Shown here: positions 1 through 8,533 of the stretch, piece after piece | Numbering within the stretch: position 1 is the first letter of the stretch | Layout: each line of letters opens with the position of its first letter | Source: Planctomycetota bacterium | Lineage (GTDB): Bacteria; Planctomycetota; Planctomycetia; Pirellulales; Pirellulaceae | Direction of reading: 5' to 3' | DNA: 58,645 bases | NCBI GenBank assembly: GCA_014381825.1 | Contig: JACNKX010000144.1 | Span: forward strand, 1-58,645 | The notes under the pieces: generated by a model | What the model saw: only the letters and a program-made list of their open reading frames with translations | What the model was told of the DNA's origin: nothing | Database searches by the model: none | Translations under genes and position numbers: made by a program

Positions 1-1153
<1,153 letters not shown>

Positions 1154-1335
1154 CTTAAATCCAAGACTCTCGTCTATAGATCAGCAATCACTACGATCCA
1201 GTAACGATTTGATCATTCGTCTTTGCGCTAACTAAGAACTTCATTCTCTTGAGAGAGTTCGATTAACCAAGCAGGCTCTCGCCCACGAGGCAAACCTCGC
1301 TCTCACGAAGATGCCATCTACCTTTACAACCAAAT

Positions 1336-1347
1336 TGTCAAAGATCA
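1336..1347 (-). promoter_or_regulatory. boxA-like rRNA antitermination element
   Basis: The minus strand reads TGATCTTTGACA, which matches 10 of 12 positions of the classical boxA TGCTCTTTAACA. It lies about 180 bases upstream of the 23S 5' end, where spacer boxA elements normally sit. Its role in Nus-factor antitermination is inferred from family knowledge. Confidence 0.5.
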
Positions 1348-1380
1348 GTTAGCCAGCGCCACCAGCGGTGACTCCAACTG

Positions 1381-1440
1381 CCTGTCCTAGCGGACAGGAG
1401 TTCAGCTCTCAATGTTAAATAAAAGAGAGAGCTGAACTCC
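1381..1440 (-). repeat. Two adjacent hairpins in the 23S leader
   Basis: Positions 1397-1410 and 1427-1440 are perfect 14-base inverted repeats (GGAGTTCAGCTCTC / GAGAGCTGAACTCC) around a 16-base AT-rich loop. Next to them, 1381-1387 and 1392-1398 (CCTGTCC / GGACAGG) form a 7-bp stem with a 4-base loop, and the two structures share two bases. There is no T-tract on the transcribed strand, so they look like processing stems (for example RNase III substrates) rather than terminators. Confidence 0.6.
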
Positions 1441-1565
1441 TTACCGCGAAGATTCCCTCAAGGGGAAACTACGAATTTAGTGGTGGCATCTGAAACTGTC
1501 AACAGGGACGACGACGTTTTTGAAAGTTGTTACGTCACCCTGTCTTTTACCAGCCCAACGGCTAG

Positions 1566-1638
1566 TGGAGATGAAGGGGCTCGAACCCTCAACCCCCGGC
1601 TTGCAAAGCCGGTGCTCTCCCAATTGAGCTACATCCCC
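1566..1638 (-). tRNA. tRNA-Ala (anticodon TGC)
   Basis: The minus strand folds into a standard 73-nt tRNA. The acceptor GGGGATG pairs with CATCTCC, the D-arm contains AGCTCAATTGGGAGAGC, the anticodon loop is CTTTGCAAG with anticodon TGC, and the T-arm has GGTTCGAGCC. CCA is not encoded; the next bases are CTA. Ile-Ala is the usual tRNA pair of a 16S-23S spacer. Confidence 0.97.
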
Positions 1639-1724
1639 AAGGGGTTAAATCGCAATCGACACACATAAAATTACAAACAGGCAATCTTTGTCATTTGGTA
1701 CTTGAGATTCGTCGTTTCCACTAG

Positions 1725-1798
1725 TGGGCGTACCAAGATTCGAACTTGGGACCTCGTCGTTATCAGCGACGCGCTCTAACCAACTGAGCTATACGCCC
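1725..1798 (-). tRNA. tRNA-Ile (anticodon GAT)
   Basis: This is a 74-nt tRNA on the minus strand. The acceptor GGGCGTA pairs with TACGCCC, the D-arm is AGCTCAGTTGGTTAGAGC, the anticodon loop CTGATAA carries GAT, and the T-arm contains AGTTCGAATCT. CCA is not encoded. It is the first gene of the truncated rRNA transcript: within about 50 bases upstream there is a promoter and the end of a protein ORF instead of a 16S gene. Confidence 0.97.
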
Positions 1799-1847
1799 GC
1801 ATCTGTCGCGGGCCGGATAGACCCAGGCCTGCGTTTTCGCGAGCCCC

Positions 1848-2543
1848 TTATTCTAGGCACGCTCGTCTGCCTGTCAAACCGGCACGTACTCCCAAATTCG
1901 CGGCCCAGCTACGAAGAACGTCAGCACAAGAACTGCCAGCCAAAACGCCCGCTTCTACGGGCCGAGTAATGTTACCCCCCCCCCCTGCAAGAATATCGTT
2001 CCCTAATCGTTGTGCCGCTCGCTGGTGGATCATTCGGATGGCATCGGGTGATCTTCTCAGGCGTTGGCTAATCTCCGACCAGGAACGTCCGCCCGCTCGC
2101 AAGAAACAGACCACTCGTTCGATATGAGTCAGTTGCGAGTAGGCGCGTTCCAACTGTTCGTCCCAAGTAAATTGATCGAGATCATCTAACGCTGCTGGAT
2201 CTTCAAGGAGTTCAGGCGGGCAATCCGCAATGTCGTGTGCTTTCCGTAGAATGACAAATCTCAACACATCCTGACACTTGTTGCGAAGTGCGCGCTCGCA
2301 GTAATTGACGAAGTGCAGCGGACTGTCAAAGCGGCACTGAACCCGCCCCGCGATAAGTCGCGTGAAGAAGGAGTCGAACACGTCATCGGGGTCAACCGCC
2401 CACGCAATATTCAACCGTTTAAGCCTGTGGGCGATGCACCGTCGCATGTGGTTGCCGTACCTCAGATAGAGATCGGCTTGCGCCTCGCGGTCTCCTGACA
2501 AAGCCCGCTCGTACAATTCGCTGAAGGGTTGACCGTCTGCCAT
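1848..2543 (-). CDS. ECF-type RNA polymerase sigma factor; 3' end suspect
   Basis: The protein has the planctomycete ECF layout: a region-2-like helical part (RYGNHMRRCIAHRLKRLN, then VDPDDVFDSFF) and a region-4-like helix-turn-helix (LTHIERVVCFLRAGGRSWSEISQRLRRSPDAIRMIHQRA). The ATG at 2543 is chosen; a GTG at 2579 in the same frame is the alternative. The recognisable domain ends near RLGNDIL. It is followed by a run of 11 G (C at 1975-1985 on the plus strand), encoding GGGG, and then about 41 residues of unfamiliar sequence that overlap the rRNA promoter. With 12 or 9 G the frame stops at once (TAA). The tail is therefore probably read-through from tract-length change or sequencing error. 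Target promoters are unknown. Confidence 0.7.
   Translation of the reverse strand: MADGQPFSELYERALSGDREAQADLYLRYGNHMRRCIAHRLKRLNIAWAVDPDDVFDSFFTRLIAGRVQCRFDSPLHFVNYCERALRNKCQDVLRFVILRKAHDIADCPPELLEDPAALDDLDQFTWDEQLERAYSQLTHIERVVCFLRAGGRSWSEISQRLRRSPDAIRMIHQRAAQRLGNDILAGGGGNITRPVEAGVLAGSSCADVLRSWAANLGVRAGLTGRRACLE
1850..1877 (-). promoter_or_regulatory. Sigma-70-type promoter for tRNA-Ile/tRNA-Ala/23S
   Basis: The minus strand has a perfect -35 TTGACA (1872-1877), a 16-bp spacer and a -10 TAGAAT (1850-1855, 5 of 6 matches). The predicted start of transcription is near 1843, about 45 bases before tRNA-Ile. The -10 overlaps the stop codon of the sigma-factor ORF, so the promoter lies in the 3' end of that reading frame. 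It would let the 23S locus be transcribed without 16S. The start site is a prediction. Confidence 0.72.
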
Positions 2544-2715
2544 TTCGCCACATGTGTCGCTATTCGTTAAACTGCGCACCTGCTTTTATACGAGATCGCG
2601 ATTCGAATTTCCAGAATATTCTCCCTGCCACTGTTCGAATCGTTGTTCTCAGCAGTAATGACTAATAGAGAGACATTGATTTTAATGCATTCTAGCTACG
2701 ATGAGGGAGATGACG

Positions 2716-3255
2716 ATGACAACGGCAAAAATATTTTCACTTGCGGCTCTGATTCTGGGCCTGTTTGCCAATGCAGGTGCGGCTGACGAGGCCGGTGCCG
2801 GTATGGCCCAGACACTGGCCGGCGCGGCTCAGGCGGAGGCCATGTCGTGGCGCACCCATGCGGAGTACATGAGAGATGACGCTGAGGACAAATTGTACAA
2901 TGCGATGGGTGCAAGGGCGCAGCTAGTTGCGGCCGGTATTGATCCAATGTTTCTTATTACAGGAGACATTTTGATCAACAGCGGCAACGCCCACAAGGCG
3001 AGCGGCACCAACAAATACGCGCAAGGTGTGTTCCATGACGCTGACGGCCAGCTTCACATGACTGTTGCGGGAAACGCGATGACCGTGCAGGACTGGGATT
3101 TCGCGACCACCCAATACGACGCAGCCATCGTCGACTTTGATGCAGCTGCCGAGGATTATGAAGCAGCGACGACCGGCGGGTTTTATGAAGCGTATGTACG
3201 GTACGATGCAGCATTGATGGAATTTGACGAATTCCTCATGCTACTAATGATGTAG
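2716..3255 (+). CDS. Secreted protein of unknown function
   Basis: I do not recognise the family. The start at 2716 is preferred over ATGs at 2701 and 2710 because GGGAG lies 6 bases upstream of it. The first about 23 residues form a signal peptide (MTTAKIFSLAALILGLFANA, then GAAD). The mature part of about 155 residues is acidic and rich in Ala, Asp and Tyr, with a helical look (ATTQYDAAIVDFDAAAEDYE) and a Met-rich end. It starts 8 bases before the next secreted protein gene on the same strand, so the two may be co-transcribed. An extracytoplasmic location is well supported; the role is unknown. Confidence 0.7.
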   Translation: MTTAKIFSLAALILGLFANAGAADEAGAGMAQTLAGAAQAEAMSWRTHAEYMRDDAEDKLYNAMGARAQLVAAGIDPMFLITGDILINSGNAHKASGTNKYAQGVFHDADGQLHMTVAGNAMTVQDWDFATTQYDAAIVDFDAAAEDYEAATTGGFYEAYVRYDAALMEFDEFLMLLMM

Positions 3256-3263
3256 GTTTAATT

Positions 3264-4469
3264 ATGTATATCTTGCATTTCTGCGCAACTCTGATCATCC
3301 TCCTGAACGCGGGGCCTGTCTTAAGCCATCCGTTTGGTGAGGAGCGTTCATCCCCTGAGTTGAGAGACCTCAGCAGTCTTCTACGTCGCGAGGAAGTTCT
3401 GCGGGAACTGAAGATTACCGAAGACCAGCGGGTGGCGATCCGGGATTCGAGAGGTGTGACCGATGACTTGCAGGCTGAACGCAAGAGGAGGGGACCTTCT
3501 CTCAGCCAACAGGAGATCAAAGCATTCGATCACCGAATCCAAGTGGCTAAAATCAATGCCATCGTGCAGTGCCTGAGTCCGGCACAGATCGTGAGGCTCG
3601 AACAACTGTTGATTCAGTATCAATCACTGTGGAACGGGCCATCGCAGTCGCTCGACAGGACGCTCGAAAAGTCGCTTCCATTGAGTGACGATCAGAAGAC
3701 CCGAATCCGTGATCTGGAAACCGACCTTGGCAACGAGCTTCGAGTGTTGATGTGGGTTGGATGTCGTGACATCCAACGCGAGTTGGTTACGCTGCTGAGC
3801 TTGAGGCAGAGAACCACGTGGAGTGAACGAATCGGTGAAGACTTTGAGTTTAGATCTGCGAGGACGGGCCTGAAGCCGCTAGCCGGCCTGACGCTGAACT
3901 TTTATCTTCCCAGAAATGAGCTACCCCTTTCAGGCTACGCGATGCTGATGTACCGGGCGGAAGTCCAAAAGGAATTGGAATTGATTCCTGATCAACTCGG
4001 TGCCGCGTCACATGGAAACGTGGAAGCGAAGAAACAACTGCGAGCGTTTGGAAGGAGAATCGAGGGTGTCCAACCTGATGAAGTCGCCAAGCTAACGGCA
4101 GAGGTTCTCGCATTCCAGCAACAACTCCTCGAGGAAAAGGCGAAGGCTCGTCGCGCGCTCTTGCTACCTCACCAAGAAAGACGGCTAGAAGAACTTCATT
4201 GGCGTTCCCGTTCCGTCGTCGACCCGGTTCGGACGATCAACGCGGTCGTTGGCTTGGATGACCAGCAGCGAGAACGCATGGCTGCCATAACGGAGGAACT
4301 ATGTGAGCGACTGACCGGTGAAATGTGGGAGTTCAAACGTTCTGCTGACCGCGAACTCACCCAGGTCCTCACGCCCGCACAAAGGGCGGAATGGAGTAAG
4401 CAAGTGGGCGAAGAGTTCAAGTTTCGATCCACGACGCGAAACTTTCAAATCTTGAGGTTTCTCAGGTAG
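3264..4469 (+). CDS. Secreted helical protein with internal duplication
   Basis: This 401-residue protein has an N-terminal signal peptide (MYILHFCATLIILLNAGPVLS). No known domain is certain. Two segments are clearly duplicated: roughly residues 90-200 and 285-395. Each has a 'P/L-x-Q-x3-LE-L' stretch, then a 'LSDDQKTRIRDL' / 'LDDQQRERMAAI' stretch, and each ends in 'QR..WS..(I/V)GE.F.FRS'. The pattern of LTxxQRxxL helices resembles Spy/CpxP-like periplasmic helical proteins in style only. It follows the preceding secreted gene by 8 bases. No clear ribosome binding site is seen. Confidence 0.72.
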   Translation: MYILHFCATLIILLNAGPVLSHPFGEERSSPELRDLSSLLRREEVLRELKITEDQRVAIRDSRGVTDDLQAERKRRGPSLSQQEIKAFDHRIQVAKINAIVQCLSPAQIVRLEQLLIQYQSLWNGPSQSLDRTLEKSLPLSDDQKTRIRDLETDLGNELRVLMWVGCRDIQRELVTLLSLRQRTTWSERIGEDFEFRSARTGLKPLAGLTLNFYLPRNELPLSGYAMLMYRAEVQKELELIPDQLGAASHGNVEAKKQLRAFGRRIEGVQPDEVAKLTAEVLAFQQQLLEEKAKARRALLLPHQERRLEELHWRSRSVVDPVRTINAVVGLDDQQRERMAAITEELCERLTGEMWEFKRSADRELTQVLTPAQRAEWSKQVGEEFKFRSTTRNFQILRFLR

Positions 4470-4661
4470 CAAACCGGGCGGGGCGTTCGGATGGTGATAC
4501 TGTTTTCGGATAATGCTCCGTAAACGTAGTGAATCCTCGCGCTACAACCCGAATACTCTTCCTATTTTTACTGGCGATCCGGCACGGAATCCGCCGAAGA
4601 GAATTGTCGATATCGAACCGTCGTCGAATTAAGTTGCCTGATTCCCTCAAAGGACGGCTTT

Positions 4662-6539
4662 ATGCGCAAGAATGTTCACTGCATCATAGTTGCAACCGCC
4701 GTGTTCGCTTTGTCACCGACGCAACTTTGGGCAGCGTCTTCTGTCACGCAGGCTTTAGCGCTGGAGCCGATCCAGGCGGACGTTGATTACGATATCCCGT
4801 CGACCGAAACCGCTGCAAAATGCAAGATCGAAGCGGCCCGCGAACTCGGAGCTGGCTGGATCGTCCGCGAGGAGTCCGGGCAAATGCTCAGGCGATTCCT
4901 TGACACAAACAAAGACAAAAAGCTCGACCAATGGAGCTACTTCAAGGATGGCATCGAGATCTATCGAGACGTCGACGCGAACTTCAATGGCAAGGCCGAT
5001 CAGTACCGCTGGATGGGTACAAGCGGGACGCGGTGGGGATTGGATAAGAACGAAGATGGGACCATCGATAGCTGGAAGATGATCTCACCAGAAGAGACGA
5101 CGGCGGAGGTGATCTCTGCGTTGCAACACAAGGACGTTGAACGATTCAAGCTGCTGCTGCTCACTACCTCGGAGCTAAACCAACTGGGACTCGGCAAGAG
5201 CCTCAAGAGCGACATCGCACGTCGAATCAAGGCGGCCGAAGACGGGATCGAGTCACTTTCTGAATCCCAGAAAATGGTCGCGAGCGAGTCCAAATGGCTT
5301 CATTTCGGCGGTACTCGCCCAGGCGTGATTCCTGCCGGAGCAGACGGCGCGACGAAAGATCTCGTCGCCTACGACAATGCTGCAGCGATCATCGATACCG
5401 ATGGCAAACATGGCCAAGTCTCAGTCGGAACTCTCGTTCGTGTCGGCGATGCTTGGCGAATCATCGACTTGCCGAAAAGCCAAGCTTCAGCCGGGTTCTT
5501 TTACACCTCCGTAGATCGCGCTCCTGACGTGATCGAAGGCGACGTTGGTAGTGTCAACGAGGCGATGCAATCGCTGCTCGGTGAACTGGAGAGAATTGAC
5601 GAAAGCCTGGCCGCAGCCAGCAATTCAGCGACGCTCGCCAAGCTCAACCGAGAACGGGCGGATGCCCTCGAAGGGATCGCAAAACAGGCTTCGTCCGCCG
5701 CGGAGCGAGCCACATGGATGAGACAGTTTGCCGATAGCATTAGCGCGGCGATACAAGCGGGTGATTACCCCGACGGTATTGATCGATTGAAGAAAGTGGT
5801 CGCTGGACTCTCGCGAGACAAGGACAGTGCAGACCTCGTCCCCTACATAACTCTTCAGTATTTGACCGCCGAGTACGGGCAGAAACTTCAATCACCGAAC
5901 GCCGATTTCGCTAAGATTCAGGGCCAGTGGCTGAAGGATCTGGAGGATTTCTCGAAGAAGTACCCCAAGAGCGACTCAACTCCCGACGCCATGCTGCAAC
6001 TGGCGTTCGCGCATGAATTAGGCGGGAAAGAGTCAGACGCTGCGAAGTGGTACGGCAGGGTGGTCAGCGACTTTTCGTCGAGTCCGATCGCTACCAAAGC
6101 AGCCGGCGCGAAGCGGCGGCTGGAATCCGTAGGTAGCAGCATCCAACTCCGCGGCAAGACGATCGACGGTCGCGCGGTCGACCTTAGCGCCTATCGAGGC
6201 AAAACTGTTCTGATCCACTATTGGGCCACCTGGTGCGAACCCTGCAAGGAGGACCTGAAGACGATCAAGGCTCTACAAGCTCGTTACGGGGCAAAGGGGT
6301 TCGCCCCCATCGGTATCAACCTCGACAGCGAAGCGAACTCGCTGAAGGAATATCTTCGCACGACCTCACTTTCGTGGCCTCAGCTGTTCGAATCAGGTGG
6401 CCTCGATAGCCGTCTCGCCAACGAACTTGGCGTCATGACTGTCCCAACAATGATGTTGATAGACAAGTCTGGGAGAGTCGTTCGACGCAACGTCCATTCC
6501 ACGGAGCTCGACACTGAGCTTCAACGACTTCTAAAGTGA
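4662..6539 (+). CDS. Secreted TlpA-like thioredoxin-fold protein with EF-hand-like region
   Basis: This 625-residue exported protein begins with a signal peptide (MRKNVHCIIVATAVFALSPTQLWA), preceded by AAAGGA at good spacing. Residues about 485-620 form a redoxin/TlpA domain with the motif WATWCEPCK, the redox cysteines being C525 and C528, and the cis-Pro segment TVPTMMLID further on. Residues about 75-125 contain Asp/Asn-rich stretches (DTNKDKKLD, DVDANFNGKAD, DKNEDGTIDS) resembling calcium-binding EF-hand/dockerin loops. The middle is helical and includes a tetratricopeptide-like segment (MLQLAFAHELGGKESDAAKWYGRV). TlpA proteins reduce disulfides outside the cytoplasm; the partner here is unknown. 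Confidence 0.85.
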   Translation: MRKNVHCIIVATAVFALSPTQLWAASSVTQALALEPIQADVDYDIPSTETAAKCKIEAARELGAGWIVREESGQMLRRFLDTNKDKKLDQWSYFKDGIEIYRDVDANFNGKADQYRWMGTSGTRWGLDKNEDGTIDSWKMISPEETTAEVISALQHKDVERFKLLLLTTSELNQLGLGKSLKSDIARRIKAAEDGIESLSESQKMVASESKWLHFGGTRPGVIPAGADGATKDLVAYDNAAAIIDTDGKHGQVSVGTLVRVGDAWRIIDLPKSQASAGFFYTSVDRAPDVIEGDVGSVNEAMQSLLGELERIDESLAAASNSATLAKLNRERADALEGIAKQASSAAERATWMRQFADSISAAIQAGDYPDGIDRLKKVVAGLSRDKDSADLVPYITLQYLTAEYGQKLQSPNADFAKIQGQWLKDLEDFSKKYPKSDSTPDAMLQLAFAHELGGKESDAAKWYGRVVSDFSSSPIATKAAGAKRRLESVGSSIQLRGKTIDGRAVDLSAYRGKTVLIHYWATWCEPCKEDLKTIKALQARYGAKGFAPIGINLDSEANSLKEYLRTTSLSWPQLFESGGLDSRLANELGVMTVPTMMLIDKSGRVVRRNVHSTELDTELQRLLK

Positions 6540-6626
6540 TTTTTCCCGTACACGCTAGCATCAGGTGCGATCATGAGTTGTAAAAACTACAACCCAATCA
6601 CCTTGAAATAGCGGCTTTGCTAACGT

Positions 6627-6645
6627 GGAAAACACCGAGTTTTCC
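6627..6645. promoter_or_regulatory. Inverted repeat, possible activator-binding site
   Basis: GGAAAAC-ACCGA-GTTTTCC is a perfect 7-bp dyad with a 5-bp spacer. Its centre lies 47 bases upstream of the -24 GG of the sigma-54-type promoter at 6682-6697. That is a plausible place for an enhancer-binding protein. The binding protein is unknown; binding is inferred from position only. Confidence 0.35.
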
Positions 6646-6681
6646 GTTCTCAGAGAAGGTTTTTCGATCGACATCAAGTCT

Positions 6682-6697
6682 TGGCACAAAGTTCGCA
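6682..6697 (+). promoter_or_regulatory. Candidate sigma-54 (-24/-12) promoter
   Basis: TGGCAC-AAAGT-TCGCA fits the consensus TGGCAC-N5-TTGCA with one mismatch and keeps the required GG-N10-GC spacing (GG at 6683-6684, GC at 6695-6696). The -12 element lies about 66 bases before the ATG of the small membrane protein gene. A sigma-54 activator gene lies 1.8 kb away, which is suggestive but not proof of regulation. Confidence 0.45.
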
Positions 6698-6762
6698 TTC
6701 CCCTGATGGCATCTAACGCGGTACACTCTCGCCGCTTAAACCGCAATCAGGAGCCAACAAGG

Positions 6763-7044
6763 ATGTGGGCCAACAATCAAGACAGCGTTCTCTTCTGCAT
6801 CGCACTAGCCGTTCAGGCGGCGGCGATTCTCAGCGTCGTCATTGCTCGGCTCGGTCAACGCGCCGAAAACGAAGTTCGGTATGAACGCTTCTTCTTTGCA
6901 TGTTTGACACTCGTCGCCGCAATCTGCTTAATAGCGACGTGGACGGGTACTGGGTCGTGGATGATGAGCGGGTTCACCCTCGCGACAATGGCCGTCGGAG
7001 CAACCATTGACGTAGGGAATACACCAGCCGACGCTATTCTGTGA
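6763..7044 (+). CDS. Small membrane protein of unknown function
   Basis: The frame is open from 6625, but the ATG at 6763 (MWANNQDS) is chosen because a GGAG-containing site (CAGGAGCCAACAAGG) precedes it. The 93-residue product has about three hydrophobic segments: residues 9-26, about 45-63 and 65-82, the second and third close together (FFFACLTLVAAICLIATW, then MMSGFTLATMAVGATI). No family is recognised. A sigma-54-type promoter with a dyad lies just upstream. Its last 11 bases overlap the end of the Nudix gene on the other strand. Confidence 0.55.
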   Translation: MWANNQDSVLFCIALAVQAAAILSVVIARLGQRAENEVRYERFFFACLTLVAAICLIATWTGTGSWMMSGFTLATMAVGATIDVGNTPADAIL

Positions 7045-7447
7045 GCGGATAACTAGAGTCGTTTTCGGCTCGCAATAATCTCACTAACGAGCGATTGGCC
7101 TCTGGGAACTTAAGCATCCGGAGATCCCGCCGGGAAACCCAGCGAAACGGCTTTCGAGGCTCCTCCACCGCGCCAACGATTCGACAGGCAAAGAAATGTA
7201 GATGGAGCCGATCGTGCGCGTACTCATGCAATCGGTCGTCATAGCTACCAACGATTGCGATCGAAAGCCCCGTTTCTTCCATGCACTCACGCACTGCTGC
7301 AACTTCGGGAGTTTCACCCGCTTCGACGCGCCCGCCTGGAAACTCAGCATCGCCAGCCAACGGCTTTCCTGCCGGGCGCTCTCCTACGAGGAAATAGCCA
7401 TCACGTTCAACAACTGCGATCGCGATTTGCGTCGCCGGTTCTGACAT
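7034..7447 (-). CDS. Nudix hydrolase (MutT-like)
   Basis: The 137-residue protein contains a perfect Nudix box, G-x5-E-x7-REUxEExGU: it starts GRVEAGE and ends RECMEETGL. Nudix enzymes split nucleoside diphosphates linked to another group. The short length and the N-terminal QIAIAVVERDGYFLVGERP resemble the MutT/8-oxo-dGTP diphosphatase branch, but substrate cannot be read from the sequence. It follows fabI by 15 bases on the same strand and is probably co-transcribed with it. Confidence 0.88.
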   Translation of the reverse strand: MSEPATQIAIAVVERDGYFLVGERPAGKPLAGDAEFPGGRVEAGETPEVAAVRECMEETGLSIAIVGSYDDRLHEYAHDRLHLHFFACRIVGAVEEPRKPFRWVSRRDLRMLKFPEANRSLVRLLRAENDSSYPLTE

Positions 7448-7462
7448 GGCGCGACTCTTCGA

Positions 7463-8293
7463 TCAGCTTTGCTTCTCGGCCTCGATCTTGTCGAGCAATC
7501 GACCTGGTGATCCCATCATATTGTAGCCGCCGTCGACGTGCATGATCTCGCCGGTGATTCCGTCCGACATGTCCGACAGCAAAAAAGCTCCGGTGCGACC
7601 GACTTCTTCGTGCGTGATATTGCGTCCAATTGGCGACATATATTCGTAGAGGGCCTCCATCCCCTTCGCACCAACGGCCGAACTCGCCAGCGTCTTCAGC
7701 GGGCCAGCGCTTAACGCGTTGACACGAATTCCGCGCGGCCCAAGATCGTGGGCGGCATACTTCATCGAAGCATCTAACGCTGCCTTGCACACTCCCATGA
7801 CGTTATATCCTGGCACACAGCGTTCGCCACCGAAGTAAGTCATCGTGACAATCGACGCGCGGTCGCTCATGATATCCTTCGCAGCATTCGCGACGGCCAG
7901 CAAGCTATAGGCGCTGACCTCCATCGCGAGCTTGAAGCCGTCTCGGCTTGTCTCGACGGTGTCATTGCGAAGGTCGTCCAGACTGGCAAAAGCAATCGAA
8001 TGAAGCAGGAAGTCGATTTTGCCAAACGTGTCAGCGGCAGTCTTCATGACCTCGGCGATGTTTTCGTCGTTACATACGTCGAGCGGAATGAGAAACTTCG
8101 CTCCTTCGTGACCGTCCGTGCATTTGGAGACGCGGCGACGGTTCTTCTTCTTCTCGTCGTCGGGCCTGTCGGGAAGGTGCGTGAAGCCGCATTCTCCGCC
8201 CTGCTCCATAATCTGCTTCGCAATTGCCCATGCGATCGACCGATCATTCGCAACGCCGAGTATCAAGCCCTTTTTGCCGTCAAACAGACCCAT
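7463..8293 (-). CDS. fabI: Enoyl-[acyl-carrier-protein] reductase (NADH)
   Basis: This enzyme of the short-chain dehydrogenase fold reduces the enoyl-ACP double bond in the last step of each fatty-acid elongation cycle. It begins MGLFDGKKGLILGVANDRSI, the typical FabI N-terminus with a GVANDRSIAWAIA nucleotide-binding turn. It has the FabI catalytic Tyr-x6-Lys (Y-NVMGVC-K) after MTYFGGERCVPG, and ends near ITGEIMHVDGG. The second of two adjacent ATGs is chosen because AAGGAG lies 7 bases before it; the ATG at 8296 and an upstream frame extension are alternatives. About 276 residues is normal; FabI usually has 255-270. Cytoplasmic, likely essential. Confidence 0.95.
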   Translation of the reverse strand: MGLFDGKKGLILGVANDRSIAWAIAKQIMEQGGECGFTHLPDRPDDEKKKNRRRVSKCTDGHEGAKFLIPLDVCNDENIAEVMKTAADTFGKIDFLLHSIAFASLDDLRNDTVETSRDGFKLAMEVSAYSLLAVANAAKDIMSDRASIVTMTYFGGERCVPGYNVMGVCKAALDASMKYAAHDLGPRGIRVNALSAGPLKTLASSAVGAKGMEALYEYMSPIGRNITHEEVGRTGAFLLSDMSDGITGEIMHVDGGYNMMGSPGRLLDKIEAEKQS

Positions 8294-8533
8294 CATCGAA
8301 CTCCTTGGTTGCTGGTCGCCGATTAATTCCACGCATAAACACGCCAGAATCCTCAGGATATCGGGTCCGTCGCCGTTCGACCATGAGCCCGACCACGAAT
8401 TCGTTCCACGCTCAATGTATCGTCGAACTGACGACGAGCTGTCGCGGCGTCGTCATTCTGATACCATCAACCGCTTGTCATCTGTCGAGGATTCGCGAAC
8501 AAAGCCTGCAGGATATCCGACGCAAGGTTTGAA

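Larger units (their letters stand above)
1154..1565 (-). other. tRNA-Ala to 23S transcribed spacer
   Basis: This stretch of about 410 bases separates tRNA-Ala from the 23S 5' end and has no gene. It holds two strong hairpins (1381-1440) and a boxA-like element (1336-1347), listed separately. The layout suits a transcribed leader cut out during 23S maturation, but I see no direct proof of the cleavage sites. Confidence 0.75.
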
